From: Leptidea sinapis | Lineage: Eukaryota; Arthropoda; Insecta; Lepidoptera; Pieridae | Direction of reading: 5' to 3' | Length of the DNA stretch: 64,000 nt | Assembly: GCF_905404315.1 (NCBI RefSeq) | Contig: NC_066287.1 | Location: forward strand, 10,664,001 to 10,728,000 | Shown: positions 1-10,222 of the stretch, piece by piece | How the letters are laid out: each line of letters opens with the position of its first letter | How positions within the stretch are numbered: position 1 is the first letter of the stretch | Translations under genes and position numbers: made by a program | The notes under the pieces: generated by a model | Databases searched by the model: none | What the model saw: only the letters and a program-made list of their open reading frames with translations | Told to the model about the DNA's origin: nothing

Positions 1-84
1 TCTCATTCTGACTTAGGTCAATAGAAGAAGACAGAGTGAGAATTAGCAATGCTTTAAGTTAGCAGACTATTATGAATAAGGGGG
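1..84. mobile_element. MITE F, right half, cut by window edge
   Basis: This stretch matches the right part of the complete copy at 20117-20249, including the inner segment with 'gacttaggtcaatagaag' and the terminal 'actattatgaataaggggg'. The left TIR lies outside the window. No coding sequence is present. Confidence 0.85.
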
Positions 85-91
85 ACTAACT

Positions 92-480
92 TTACATTTT
101 AGTATAGCCGTAACTGTATAGAGGCAGTTTATAGATAATATTATGATGATTATAATGTGAAAATTGATTTATATTAAGATGTATATTTAGTTCAAAGTTG
201 TTAAAAAACCCTACTAAGTAACCCGTTTTAAAATATGATTGATTAAAATTTATAAAATTGTAGTTTTTTTTAAATTTGATTTTCTGTATATAGATAATAA
301 TCATTAACTTTTATGTATATAAATAGAAGTTTATTACTGCATTGAAAACGTTGTTAAAATAATTACTAATCTAAATACTTCCATATTTTTTTATATCCCT
401 CAAATAATATTATAAATTAATTAATCTTAACAAAGAAGTTATCACTTCTGACGCAGTACTACGACGGACAGTTTATGTAT
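92..480. other. AT-rich spacer, no gene seen
   Basis: Very AT-rich sequence with only chance open frames. A 14-bp piece at 435-448 (gaagttatcacttc) equals the terminal motif of element E, so a decayed end of that family may lie here. Nothing else was recognised. Confidence 0.5.
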
Positions 481-528
481 TACTTTTTTTTGTATAATAG
501 CGTACACGCTATTGTACAAAAAAAAGTA
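481..528. repeat. Near-perfect 23-bp hairpin
   Basis: The left arm is 481-503 and the right arm 506-528, with a 2-base loop and one mismatch. The arms end in runs of T and A and close on 'agcgt/acgct'. It could be a collapsed MITE made only of its inverted repeats. I see no partner copy in the window. Confidence 0.8.
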
Positions 529-1227
529 GAAATAAATATCCATGCAGTATAGTGAACTTATTTTATATGTATTAAGGATCAATAATACATTTCATAGAAT
601 AATAATTAATACATATTAAAGGCACCTCGCGAGCACTTTTCGTCGTTTAAAATACCCATCTCTAGCACAAAAAAAACACATTGTTAAATATGTTTAACAC
701 ATTACGTGTGTATCACGGTACACCAAGCTTTAAAGTTTAATTTACCTCTCCCTGTCATGTAATTCCGTAGTGACAAACATAACTTATACTTAGAAGGTGG
801 AATAACTTTAGTCTTCGCGACAAAAATATCGCACAAGTAGTCTTATTATAATTTCTGTATGGTTCTTTCATTTTCATTTCTTAATATGTTTAATACACTT
901 ATAAAAGATGTTTAAACAAGTTCAAAAAGAAGATGTCGTTACCGACCTTTAAGGTTTTTGGAGTATGCTCAATTGTGACTTCTAGTCAAAAGTAATCCTG
1001 TGAAATCGAAATAAATACATATGGCGCGTTCTAGGTTACAGTGAGTTCGTCCTACTGCCATCTATGTTGTTGTATAGTAAACATGCATTAGTCTATGAAA
1101 CTATGGTTTGTCGTCAAATTATACGCTTAGAAATAATTCGACACAAATTTGACGACGTAGACTGGAAACAATTATATTCGTCTCTTGCATTCGTGATGCA
1201 AATATCATCTTGCAGCTTGATCGTCAG
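529..1227. other. AT-rich spacer with one short repeat
   Basis: No gene was recognised. Positions 740-812 belong to repeat L (listed separately). The rest is AT-rich with short chance frames such as 1064-1249, which shows no domain. Confidence 0.5.
740..812 (+). repeat. Repeat L fragment
   Basis: The segment 'ctccctgtcatgtaatt' and the following 'tgacaaa' recur at about 60522-60554. The downstream 'tggaataactttact' part also recurs at 12865-12885 and 60580-60595. The class is unknown. Confidence 0.6.
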
Positions 1228-1284
1228 GGTTGAAAAACGTGGCCGTTAAGTTTCTTGCATGTTCTTCTCACGAGCTCTACTTTT
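1228..1284 (+). mobile_element. Repeat I (LINE 3' UTR) fragment
   Basis: The segment holding 'gttcttctcacgagctct' is the reverse complement of the conserved part of repeat I at about 23116-23150 and 44270-44320. Only about 57 bp survive. Confidence 0.6.
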
Positions 1285-1917
1285 TCCGAACATATAGTAG
1301 TCAGACTGGGGAGTGCTCTACCTATTTAAAGATGAAAATCTCAGACGCTAAATGCAATTAAAATTATTACTTTAAACATGTCGTTTAGTAAAAATGTATA
1401 GTTTAACATTATAAAATCTAGATACTCAACTTTAATTAACAGCTATTAAATATATACACTTTATCTTATTATTTTAAGGTTGCCTAAATGTGCTACTACA
1501 AATCCTATATTTACAAATTGAAAAAAAATTTTTGACTGTTCCAATGATATGCTATGAGGGTCTGTTTATTGTGAGGAATAAAATTTACAACGCAGTCTTT
1601 CTATTGTATATAGACACGACGTACATATGAATTTGTTAACCGTAAATGCATTGGAATCAGGAGCGGGAAACAAGCCGGGGGCTTCTAGTTGAGAGTCAAT
1701 GGATCAACCTATTGCGCCCCAGACGCTTTTGCCTCTTAGCAACAGTAGTTGATTGGTTTCAGGCTCTATCTCCTCTGAGAACGTTGAACTTTTTTCACGT
1801 CTGGGCGCCTGGGTGTCATTCATTAATTCAATTAATGTTACGTTTTAACTTACTACCAATCACAAAAAAATATCGGTCTTAATTTGTTAATAAAATCGAT
1901 TTACTCTCCCAAAAATA
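1285..1917. other. Unassigned stretch
   Basis: The first part is AT-rich. Positions 1646-1882 are less AT-rich and carry a 78-codon open frame without a recognisable domain. I do not recognise it and would not call it a gene. Confidence 0.45.
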
Positions 1918-2060
1918 ATGAAATGAAATATATCTTTATTGCACACCACAAAATAATTAAATATAACACAAAACAAAAATACAAAACAAGCAATAGGCGG
2001 CCTTATCGCTTCAAAGGCATTTCTTCAAGGCATCTTGTGCTGTCTAAACTAACGTTTAAA
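1918..2060 (-). mobile_element. LINE 3' end fragment
   Basis: Read on the minus strand, this ends in a T/A-rich tail ('tatctttattgcacacc' on the plus strand) preceded by 'gcgataaggccgcctatt'. That combination is familiar from lepidopteran LINE 3' UTRs. No coding part is left. Confidence 0.55.
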
Positions 2061-2201
2061 TATATTAAAATTCCAAGATTCATCTAGAATTATTTATCTC
2101 GTCAGTTAAACCTCTACTAGATGGCGCCACTAACAAAACTCGTAAAGTTCGCGCCAAACTAAAACCGGCTCCGAACAAACTACTATAGCTTAAATTTTTA
2201 A

Positions 2202-2588
2202 TCTTATTTATAAAATCCTCGTGTCCCGGTGTTTGTTACCAAACTCCTCCTAAACGGCTAAACCAATTTGTTTGAAAATGTCTGTATATATCGGGTAGGT
2301 CTGAGAATCGGCCAACATCTATTTTTCATACTCCTAAATGATAAGGGTAACTAAATATTTGTTTTGACAATTTTTATTTATTTTTGTTTTATTATGCTTC
2401 AGCATTAAAAAATACGTACAATTTCTATTTTTCACCTTTCTTCAATCAACGTCTATTTTTGTATCACGATTTTAATATTATTCTATTCCCAAATGTTTTA
2501 AGTTTTCTTTAGTGTTAATTCCGCCAATCTTTGTCATTAAATATTTTTTTATTACTTTACATGGCAACACAACTGTTGGGTCAGCTAG
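2202..2588 (+). mobile_element. Non-autonomous Helitron
   Basis: The element begins with TC in an A/T context and ends 'gttgggtcagctag' followed by T. This matches the Helitron rule of a 5' TC, a 3' CTAG after a short hairpin, and no TSD. Internal landmarks 'ctcctaaacggc', 'gggtaggtctgagaatcgg' and 'tcagcat' are shared with 41394-41666 and the reverse of 43684-43991. It encodes nothing. Positions 2491-2528 resemble the interior of MITE M at 24018-24055. Confidence 0.75.
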
Positions 2589-3744
2589 TCTTATATATAT
2601 ATAACATAATATAATGATAAATGTTATTAGACATACTTAATATTATTCGAATAACCTTGCCCTTACTTCTATTGTTGTTCTTATATATATATATTCAGGG
2701 CGATCATTCTTTTTGGTGAACTGTATATAAATCTTTTTTTTTGCTCCCAGACAAAACAGGGATAGTAGAGAACCAGAACGTGCCTAGCCACTTAACACCA
2801 CCTAAGGCTGGCTTTATGCAAGTGCCCGCTTAACCTTCATTGGAGGCGACCTCTCTTGGGGAGAGAGAGGCAGCACGCCCTCGCTCGCAAAGCGGCACTC
2901 CCTCTGGAGTATCAGCTGGGATATAGCATAGAAGGTGCTACCTAATTGGGGCTAGTGACACCAGAAGGATGATCACAAACTCCTGTTTTACAACTCTCTG
3001 AGGGCACGTCCACATACAACCAATTCCGCGAAAAAAAGCGAGAAAGAAAGAGTATGTGTCACGTTACTTGGGAAAGAGAAAGAAGATCTTTCGTTTGCCG
3101 TTGTTCGTTGTACGTGGACGAGATCTTAGAAGAGAATCTCATGCGATTATTTTTCGTGATCTATAAAAAAATCCATAATTAAAATGTTCAAAAGCAAAGT
3201 TAATCATAATATTATTCGAGTCCGATTTGTAAGACTAGTATATACATATATTGACAAGTATATCAGCCTAGTAAGTAGGAATGTAAACAAGATGAAGAAA
3301 TCTGGTTTTATCGAGTTATATAATTCGACAGTCACTCATAATTTAACAATGTCTTTCGTAAACAAATTTATTATTGTATGCATTTTTTGCGCGAAACAGC
3401 ACAAGTTGAAATGGTGTCACTGCAGCTATCTTGTACAATTAGCAAATAATCTATAAAACAACTTATACATTTGTTGAATCATCGCATTTACGTAGGCGCC
3501 AATAACTATAGTTCATGGCCTGTGACTTTGCTCATTGAGAATTCAGCTACCACCAAAAATTATATTAATTATTCACATAGTTTGGAAAACCGAAAAGTGC
3601 ACGCCTTATAATCTCTTTTTCTACAATAAAATTTATTATATTGTAAAATGATTCACAAGTACATAGATACTCGCGTTTTCATGTGCCAATTAGCGTTTGA
3701 GTTTCCAGTATCGAGGCGTGTAAATAGGACCTTGTAGATTTTTC
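2589..3744. other. Mostly unassigned, with one inverted repeat
   Basis: About 2740-2960 is moderately GC-rich and looks like an old dispersed repeat, but I cannot name it. The 90-codon frame at 3184-3456 shows no domain. The only structured feature is the inverted repeat 3007-3120. Confidence 0.45.
3007..3120. repeat. Small TIR element candidate
   Basis: The arms at 3007-3020 (cgtccacatacaac) and 3107-3120 (gttgtacgtggacg) are inverted with one mismatch and enclose about 86 bp. It may be a short MITE or a degenerate hairpin. No TSD is clear. Confidence 0.5.
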
Positions 3745-3893
3745 ACGTAACTGAACCCATGGGCCAGCGTTCTCGACACCAAACACCAAAAACATGTAAG
3801 GCTTACTATGACCAACATATTATTTGGTACGTTTGCAGTCTTCGGCAGTCCAAGCCAGCAGCCCCAGCAACAACTGAAGTATCCTGTACATAA
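3745..3893 (-). pseudogene. Fragment of LINE reverse-transcriptase C-terminal region
   Basis: This is a diverged copy of the segment at 28395-28535 in the LINE at 28.1-29.1 kb. Shared stretches include 'tcttcggcagtc' and 'agcagccccagca'. It is too short and too mutated to encode anything. Confidence 0.7.
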
Positions 3894-5183
3894 AGAGTTC
3901 CTATCCGTTATCGATACATTTTTAATTATCCTGCTAATCGTAGTTACACGGTCAAAGTTATGAAAATATACTTATGCAAATTTTCAAATCAATTCAAATC
4001 TGACGTTTGTAAGTGAACGTTACGAAGATAAGATACCGTTATTCATTATGTGTAGTTAATGTAGAAACAGATGAACAGTAAGGACCTACGTGTTATATTA
4101 ATATATCAGCATCCTAGTTAGAGTAATTGTGCCGTATTAACAAGATATTGCCCTCAATTTTAGCCAATTTAGTCTGTCTGACGACAGTAACGCCTCGCCA
4201 CCCTTAAGTATGCCCCCTTTCCTACACTGATTACGGGCTCATAGACTAAAAAAGTACAATCATAGTGCTCCGCGGCGCGGAACGCATCGTCCTCATTTGA
4301 ATACAAACGCACTGCGCGTGCGCACACACCCTTAACCGAACACAGCAACAGCGCTTGCAATACATTATAGACTCTATGTCAGATGCCATAAAGATGCAAT
4401 TGATTCATCCGCTCATTTATGTGCCCTCTTTTTAAAGTCAAAAGAAGAGGGATTCTCGCACGCTAGAACGGGAGGGCGCTATGATCGAGGAGGACGGAGG
4501 ACGATAAGGGCATTCACCCCGTACCCCGTGGGTAGCGGAGTTTACAAATGATGTACATAGGCAGACATAGAATGCCTTTCTCTATTTAGGTGCGCACGAG
4601 TTTCGAAATAGTGGCCGTGGAACTTTTTGTTAAGAGGTGGATCCTGTTTTGGTTGCGTCATCGTTGATAAGTTCGGTTGTTGGCTCGTTGGATGCCTGTA
4701 TAGTTCGTACAGGTGTGTTCTACGCTGTAGGTGCCACAGCCTAGCAACTCAACCACATGGCCAGTAGATTTATGAAAAGCATTTGACATCTTGTACAACG
4801 ATTTTTATAATTATATTGTTTTATCAATGAAAAATCAATCAAAATGTGGATTAGTCTGCCAGAACGACTAATTATAGTTAATTTCATAGATTGTCCAAAA
4901 TTTTAATTTTGATATCCTGTTAACTTTTGGTTATTTAACTTATTTTGCATTAAGGAGGGGGGGGGGGGGGGGGGGTTATGTATCTATCGCCACACATACG
5001 TACTCTCTTACAAGCTGCAGGTACTATTTTAAATATATCTCAAAATTATTTAGGTTACGAATCACTTGGGTTACTTCAAAGTTTGGTTCTTATTCTTATA
5101 TTTAAAACGAAGGTTCTGTCCCTTCTCCCTGAATGATTGCATGCATGTCCTTTAGTCTACTAGGGAGATGTCAAACTTTGCAA
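3894..5183. other. Unassigned stretch with poly-G tract
   Basis: No gene was recognised. A 63-codon frame on the minus strand (4169-4360) has no known domain. About 4440-4540 is purine-rich and somewhat GC-rich. The G run at 4957-4975 is listed separately. Confidence 0.45.
4957..4975 (+). repeat. Homopolymer of 19 G
   Basis: Nineteen consecutive G follow 'taagga' in otherwise AT-rich DNA. Such a run can form a G-quadruplex, and it is prone to length error in sequencing and assembly. Confidence 0.9.
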
Positions 5184-5493
5184 CCAGTGAGAGGCTCCTT
5201 TGAACAGGATGACGGCTAGATTTGGGTTTCACAACGGCGCCTATTTCTGCCGTGAAGCAGTAATGTGTAAGCATTACTATGTTTGGGTCTGAAGGGCGCC
5301 GTAGCTAGTGAAATTACTGGGCAAATGAGACTTAATAACTTATGTCTCAAGGTGACGAGCGCATTTGTAGTGTCGCTCAGATTTTTTGGGTCTTTCAAGA
5401 ATCCTGAGCGGCACTGCATTGAAATGGGAACTGCATCAATTACCATCAGCTGAACATCTAGCTCGTCTCGTCCCTTATTTTCATAAAAAAAAA
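5184..5493 (+). mobile_element. Repeat A, full length
   Basis: The copy runs from 'ccagtgagaggctcc' to 'tcccttattttcat' plus a 9-A tail. It keeps the inverted pair 'acggcgcc/ggcgccgt' and the hairpin around 'cagtaatg'. The second hairpin has one arm change (gtgtcgctcag). Its tail abuts an AT-rich stretch with no clear TSD. Confidence 0.9.
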
Positions 5494-5649
5494 CTAAAAG
5501 CAAAACTCCTTAAGAAGCAGGATCTAATGGGGTTAAAGGATATAATGTCCTCTGCTTTGAACACGAAAATATTAGACACGCTGCAACGGCGTCACACTTG
5601 ACCAAGATTGTCTCACACCAAAAATCCTCTCGATTAAGTTCATCACTCA

Positions 5650-5848
5650 ACTCGTACAGTAAATTTCATAACTCGTACCGCGGCCCAACTCTTGTAACAC
5701 CAGAACAATCACAAGACCGTTGCCGACCTTGTGAAAGGTCGAATAAAGTAACATATGAATTTGAAAACCGAAGACACATTGGCACCTGTCGGGCGAGGAT
5801 CGAACCGCGGCCTTCGTGTTGAGCTTTTGCTTTCGGTAAGTAGTACAT
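5650..5848 (-). mobile_element. tRNA-headed SINE with LINE-B-like tail
   Basis: On the minus strand it starts with a tRNA-like head holding the B box 'cggttcgatcctcgc' at about 5796-5812. A middle region follows. It then continues into a segment (about 5690-5735) similar to the LINE-B 3' UTR, with 'ggtcggcaacggtctt' and 'ctggtgttacaagag'. Sharing a tail with a LINE is the usual mark of a SINE that borrows that LINE's reverse transcriptase. A Pol III A box is not clear. Confidence 0.6.
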
Positions 5849-5974
5849 GCTAGTTTATACCTATAAAGGTTTGAAAAAACAGGTAGTTGGCTAGAGGCAA
5901 ACCTACTAAAAATCCGCCGCCATACACCTCCATCCACCAGATGAATCATAGAAGCATTACCAGTCTTTAAGTAA

Positions 5975-6153
5975 GGTATGCGCGCTTTTTTGAAGGTGCT
6001 CATGTCGTATCAACCCGGAAAAACAACACAAGGAAGCTCTTTCCACAGCTTGGTTGTACGTGGATGATAGTTCCTTGAAAACCTTACTGTGTAGGAACGC
6101 CTCACATTCAGATGGTGGGGATAATATCCTAATTTGTGGCATGTCGTGCATCG
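5975..6153 (-). pseudogene. LINE-B reverse-transcriptase end, fragment
   Basis: The minus strand matches the LINE-B C-terminal coding region that ends with 'pHHLDV..' and 'WNELP' in better copies. Plus-strand marks include 'catgtcgtatcaacccgg' and 'atggtggggataatatcc'. It is frameshifted, lacks its 3' UTR, and directly precedes the LINE-R fragment at 6190. Confidence 0.75.
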
Positions 6154-6189
6154 TAGTAGTAGAACTGGTGGATTACTTCGTCACTTCTG

Positions 6190-6425
6190 AATTATCATCA
6201 GCCGGAAGACGTCCACTGCTGGACAAAACGATTGGTCCTGAGCTGCCCTCATCCAACGTTTTCCGGCGATCTTGAACAGATCATCAATTGATCTTGTAGG
6301 GGGCCTTCCAACACTGCGTCTTGTCTGCGTCATTTGAGGACTATACTGCTCCAACGGATATCTGTCCGTCGAACTATGTGCCTTGCCCACTGGCAGTTCA
6401 GTTTCGCAATCACTTGGGCTATGTG
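6190..6425 (-). pseudogene. LINE-R (RTE-type) C-terminal fragment
   Basis: The minus-strand frame reads 'RRSVGRPPTRSIDDL', then 'IAGKRWMRAAQDQS' and the end of the LINE. This is the conserved C-terminus of RTE-type reverse transcriptases (usual form GRPPTRW-DDL-.-AG-WMR-A-DR). A W is replaced in the first motif and part of the end is deleted, so this copy is dead. Confidence 0.8.
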
Positions 6426-6573
6426 CTATCACTTCCCAATTACCACTTCTGAATAACAATTCACAATTATCTAGAGACACGGCTCCAGTCTGCGGATTAA
6501 GTGAACAGTAATTCGAAGTATCGCCTCGCCATGGTCTAGTGACATGCTAGGGCTGACACAAGATGGGACTTTA

Positions 6574-6844
6574 CCGGTGGGAGGCTCCTTTGCACAAAAT
6601 ACCGGCTAGATTATGGGTACCACAAAGGCTGCGTGAAGCAGTAATCTGTAAGCATTATTATGTTTCCGTCTGAAGGGTGCCATAGCTAGTTAAATTACTC
6701 GGCAAATGAGTGTCTCCAGGTGACGAGCGCAATTGTAGTGCCGCTCAGAATGTTTAGTTTTTCAAGAATATCAATGGGCAGGTCGTATCAATTACCATAA
6801 GCTGAACGTCCTGCTCGTCTCGTCCCTTATTGTCTTAAAGAAAA
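6574..6844 (+). mobile_element. Repeat A, internally deleted
   Basis: Both ends are present, but part of the first inverted pair ('aaaggctgcgtgaagc') and the right arm of the second hairpin are missing. The tail is 'gtcttaaagaaaa', a decayed poly(A). Confidence 0.85.
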
Positions 6845-7327
6845 CTTCATCCAAGTCACCGAACGTAGTGTGGTGTAGGTCTACTTCGAAGAAGCCTGGG
6901 CAAGTATAGGAGCACGTAGTCAGAGGATTAGCATGATGAAGAGTTATCGCAGTTAGCAACATTGTTAATAATTACCAGCTTTTTCCCGTTTAACGCATAA
7001 GTAGTTAGATGTAGCAAATAGACAACACAAAAACTAAAATGAAATCAATCATGAAACAAAAGCTTAAGAGCCCGGAACGTAACTTTTATAACATAATTTT
7101 CTAATAACAAGTCAGAGAATAATCGCCCCATAAACTGTTCGCGATCGTAATATTTTTCCTAGCAATAAACAGTTTAATACACCAGAAGCAGCGAATTAAG
7201 TATTGTGGTTAAGTACCTATACATATAAGTATAAGTAAATATTATCTATGTAATGATTGAAGACTACAATCTCCGGTTGAGCCAATTCTTGGGGAATATA
7301 ATTTAATATATGGTCGTGTTGATTTTT
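6845..7327. other. Unassigned spacer
   Basis: AT-rich DNA between repeat A and LINE-B. I see nothing coding and no recognised repeat. Confidence 0.5.
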
Positions 7328-7672
7328 TACGTGTAGTTTTTTTTTTATGGAATAGGAGGACAAACGAGCGTACGGGTCACCTGGTGTTAAGTGATCACCG
7401 CCGCACACATTCTCTTGCAACACCAGAGGAATCACAAGAGCGTTGCCGGTCTTAAAGGAAAGTGTACGCGCTTTTTTTGAAGGTACCCCTGTCGTATCGT
7501 CCCGGAAACACCGTACAAGGAAGCTTATTCCACAGCTTTGTAGTACGTGGAAGAAAGCTCTTTGAAAACCGCTCTGTGGAGGACCGCCACACATCCAGAT
7601 GGTGGGGATGATATCCTAACTTGTGGCGTGTCGTGCGAATGTGGAATTCGGCGGCAGGAATCAGGTTGAACA
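7328..7672 (-). pseudogene. LINE-B 3' end with C-terminal coding part
   Basis: On the minus strand it starts near 'cctgattcctgccgccgaat', runs through the last part of the reverse transcriptase, then the 3' UTR, and ends in a T-run on the plus strand (7329-7337), which is a poly(A) tail. It is 5' truncated, as expected of target-primed reverse transcription. Frameshifts interrupt the coding part. Confidence 0.85.
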
Positions 7673-7837
7673 GCTTTAAGAAAATGATTTGGAAGCATTT
7701 AAAAATTTAGTTTATATCGTTGTTAATAGTTATTTCAAAATTTAAAGTCATTTATTATTATTTTTGCATTATGTTACTTTACTATAAGTATTTTCGCAAA
7801 GTTATGTATGTACCTACACCGTAATTATTACACACAA

Positions 7838-8115
7838 GTGCTGATCCAGCAAACGTTGTTTTGCGATATAAATTAGGGTACCCCGCACCCCCTCATTGTA
7901 TGAATTGTGAAATGTCATATGGAATGAAAGGTCAATTGACTGTATCATTTGTATTGCGATTATATATTTCCTCAAAAAATATAAGTTCCGGATAAGTAAC
8001 CAACAACAAATGATATACTAAAACCTTCTCCGTAAAACGTTGCATCTTATGGTATAGGTATTATTCCGATTGATTCAGTAGTTCTTGGAGTATAGCCGAA
8101 GAAAAAAAAACACTC
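7838..8115 (-). mobile_element. Degenerate non-autonomous Helitron
   Basis: The minus-strand 3' end is 'aacgtttgctggatcagc', close to the 'aacgtttgctgggtcagctag' ends of other copies but with the CTAG lost. The interior 'cattgtatgaattgt' and 'aagttccggataa' is shared with the copy at 34587-34835. Confidence 0.6.
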
Positions 8116-8444
8116 CATTTATTAGTACAGATATTAGACACGTTACCCTTTAATATATCAAACTATTTTGTACGGATAGTATGTGAATTGACTAATGTGG
8201 TTGTACTTATTAAATTAAAAATAGAAAGAGTGATATCTTAAACTTTAAAGTATCTTAATCTTAAATAATCACCTTACTCCTTTTGTCAGATAGTAAAGTT
8301 TGTAATTTATTAAAAACTATTTCTATATTTAAACTTTATTTAACTAAAAAACAAATTAAAACTTTCAAAAAATATTGTTAATTATTTAGCCACTCATTGT
8401 AACGCAAATGAGATAATAATATTAATATCTAATGAGAATGGGGG

Positions 8445-8732
8445 ATTTTTTATGACAGTAAGGGACGAGACGAGCACGACGTTCAGCTGATGGTAATTGA
8501 TACTTCCTGCCCATTACAATTGTGCCGCTCAGCATTCCTGAAAAACCCAATTTTCTGAGCGGCACTACAATTGCGCTCGTCACCTTGAGACATAAGATAT
8601 TAAGTCTCGTTTGCCCAGTAATTTCAGACATTTACTCATAATCGACGACGACCTGTAGAGCCGAGTGGTTAGCGATCCTACCTACTAAGCTAGAGGTCCC
8701 ATCCTGTGCAAAGGAGCCTCCCACTATATAGG
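8445..8732 (-). mobile_element. Repeat A chimera with tRNA-like insert
   Basis: Read on the minus strand, the 3' part of repeat A is intact (second hairpin, 'ctcgtctcgtccctta', tail). The 5' 25 bp or so are also present (8701-8732). The middle, including the first inverted pair, is replaced by the tRNA-like segment 8645-8700 lying in the opposite orientation. Confidence 0.8.
8645..8700 (+). mobile_element. tRNA-like SINE head inside repeat A
   Basis: The sequence 'gagccgagtggttagcg' looks like a tRNA D-arm / A box. The segment ending 'taagctagaggtccc' matches heads of lepidopteran tRNA SINEs, which normally continue into a B box; that B box is cut off here. It is not a functional tRNA gene. 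Confidence 0.6.
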
Positions 8733-10025
8733 TATATTTGTAACTATACTACGTTATGATCATGAAAAGTTTTAAGGAAATAAACTTTCACATAAATATT
8801 ATTTTATCATATTCAATAATAAATATTATTGAATAATAAACTTATAAGCAAAAAATAATAATGATATAATCGCATTGCAGATCTTGCTCCGTAAAAAATA
8901 GAACAAAAGAAGTCAGACCAAATACTTCAGAATAATCCTCGTATGTTAGTCTTGTTGTAGACGCAAAATACTGATGGCTAGATCGATAAACCACGAAATA
9001 AATGACAATATTCAGAACACAACCAGCATGTACTTAGTAAACACTATGCCATCCCCGAGATAAGGTAAATATTAGTGAATACGGGTGAGATAATTAGCTT
9101 TTCACGTTGTTTTCCACCGTATCGATTGTCGATGAAATTTTCAAACACTAGTCTCTACTGCTTTGATTTAAAGTTTAGATCAGAATAGTTCTGCAGTGTG
9201 TTAGCAATAGCCCTATAGGGAGGTGCCTCCCTACAGATACAGTATCGATAATACCCGTATATGTTGCGATCAATTTACAGGGTGGTAGACTGGGGAGAGC
9301 TTCGTATAACTACTAAATATATATCTTATTGACTGAACGAGCAAGGCGACCGACAGTCCCTGTATTACATTCGAAGGACAATCAGGCGAAGGTTTAAAAT
9401 TGTTAGTGGTTGGAATATAGATTCTCAGATAAAATTTGTATGATTTAAGAAAGATATCATATTACCTTAACAATAAATTACTTTTTATTGTTATTTGGAT
9501 TTGCAAAGTAAGTCAGAGTCAGTACTTAATCCATTCAATTTAATTAATAAGATATATACAGCACTAATATTGCACAATACGTCAGCTGTATCGCTACAGA
9601 TATACTGCTATAAGCTTTTCGTTGACGCGAACTCACGAGATTTCACAAATTTAAAAAGTGTTTAACTATAAATATTTATATTTATGTCTTTAATTATTTA
9701 TTAATCAGTCATGAGCATTTCGAAGACGCAAACCCAAAACTTTTTCCCTATCAAAAAGTGCCCAAGGTGGCTAAAGAATTTTTCACTTTAAAAAATATTA
9801 AAAAACTTAAAGACTGAACTGATATTTCTGCGACTAGCGTGATCAATTGGGCTTTTAAAGCAAAAATCTTATTAACTTATTATGATGGCTTCGTAGTGAT
9901 TGAATTAGATTATTAGACATATTCAAGCCATGGTTACCTAGAAGCATTAATGGCCGTATCCAGCACTGGTTTTTAGGTAAACTTTAGAGAGGCGAGTCAT
10001 GAAATTATAGAAGTTCTAGAAAATT
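8733..10025. other. AT-rich spacer, no gene seen
   Basis: No domain or repeat was recognised except a small perfect inverted repeat at 9216-9233 (tagggagg, TG loop, cctcccta). All open frames are short. Confidence 0.5.
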
Positions 10026-10104
10026 CATATTCAAATATTTTTATTCAAAACAGAATTTCAAATCACTTATGGAACGTCAAAAACTACCAGCCATTCGAAA
10101 TAGA
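10026..10104 (-). mobile_element. LINE-C 3' UTR fragment
   Basis: 'caaatatttttattcaaaa' followed by a segment resembling 'aaaactaccacccattc' is the reverse complement of the LINE-C 3' end seen at 40487-40996 and 41771-42168. About 80 bp remain. Confidence 0.65.
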
Positions 10105-10124
10105 ACGGGCCCAAAAAAGTCTTT

Positions 10125-10222
10125 TGCGTTGGATGAGGGTAGCGCAGGATCGATCGACGTGGAGATCTTTGGGGGAGGCCTTTGTCCAGCAGTGGACGTC
10201 TTTCGCTGATGATGATGATAAT
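10125..10222 (+). pseudogene. LINE-R C-terminal fragment
   Basis: The frame reads 'LRWMRVAQDRSTWRSLGEAF', then a short WT-containing end. This is the last part of an RTE-type reverse transcriptase. Trailing 'gatgatgatgataatgaag' is the usual simple-repeat tail of this family. It is fused directly to the LINE-C fragment on its left. Confidence 0.8.

Noticed and set aside
3184..3456. Possible small gene (90 codons)
   Set aside because: Composition follows the local AT bias and no motif is visible.
5386..5822. Overlapping open frames across 5.4-5.8 kb
   Set aside because: They run through repeat A and the SINE at 5650; similar frames appear in other A copies because the repeat itself is open by chance.
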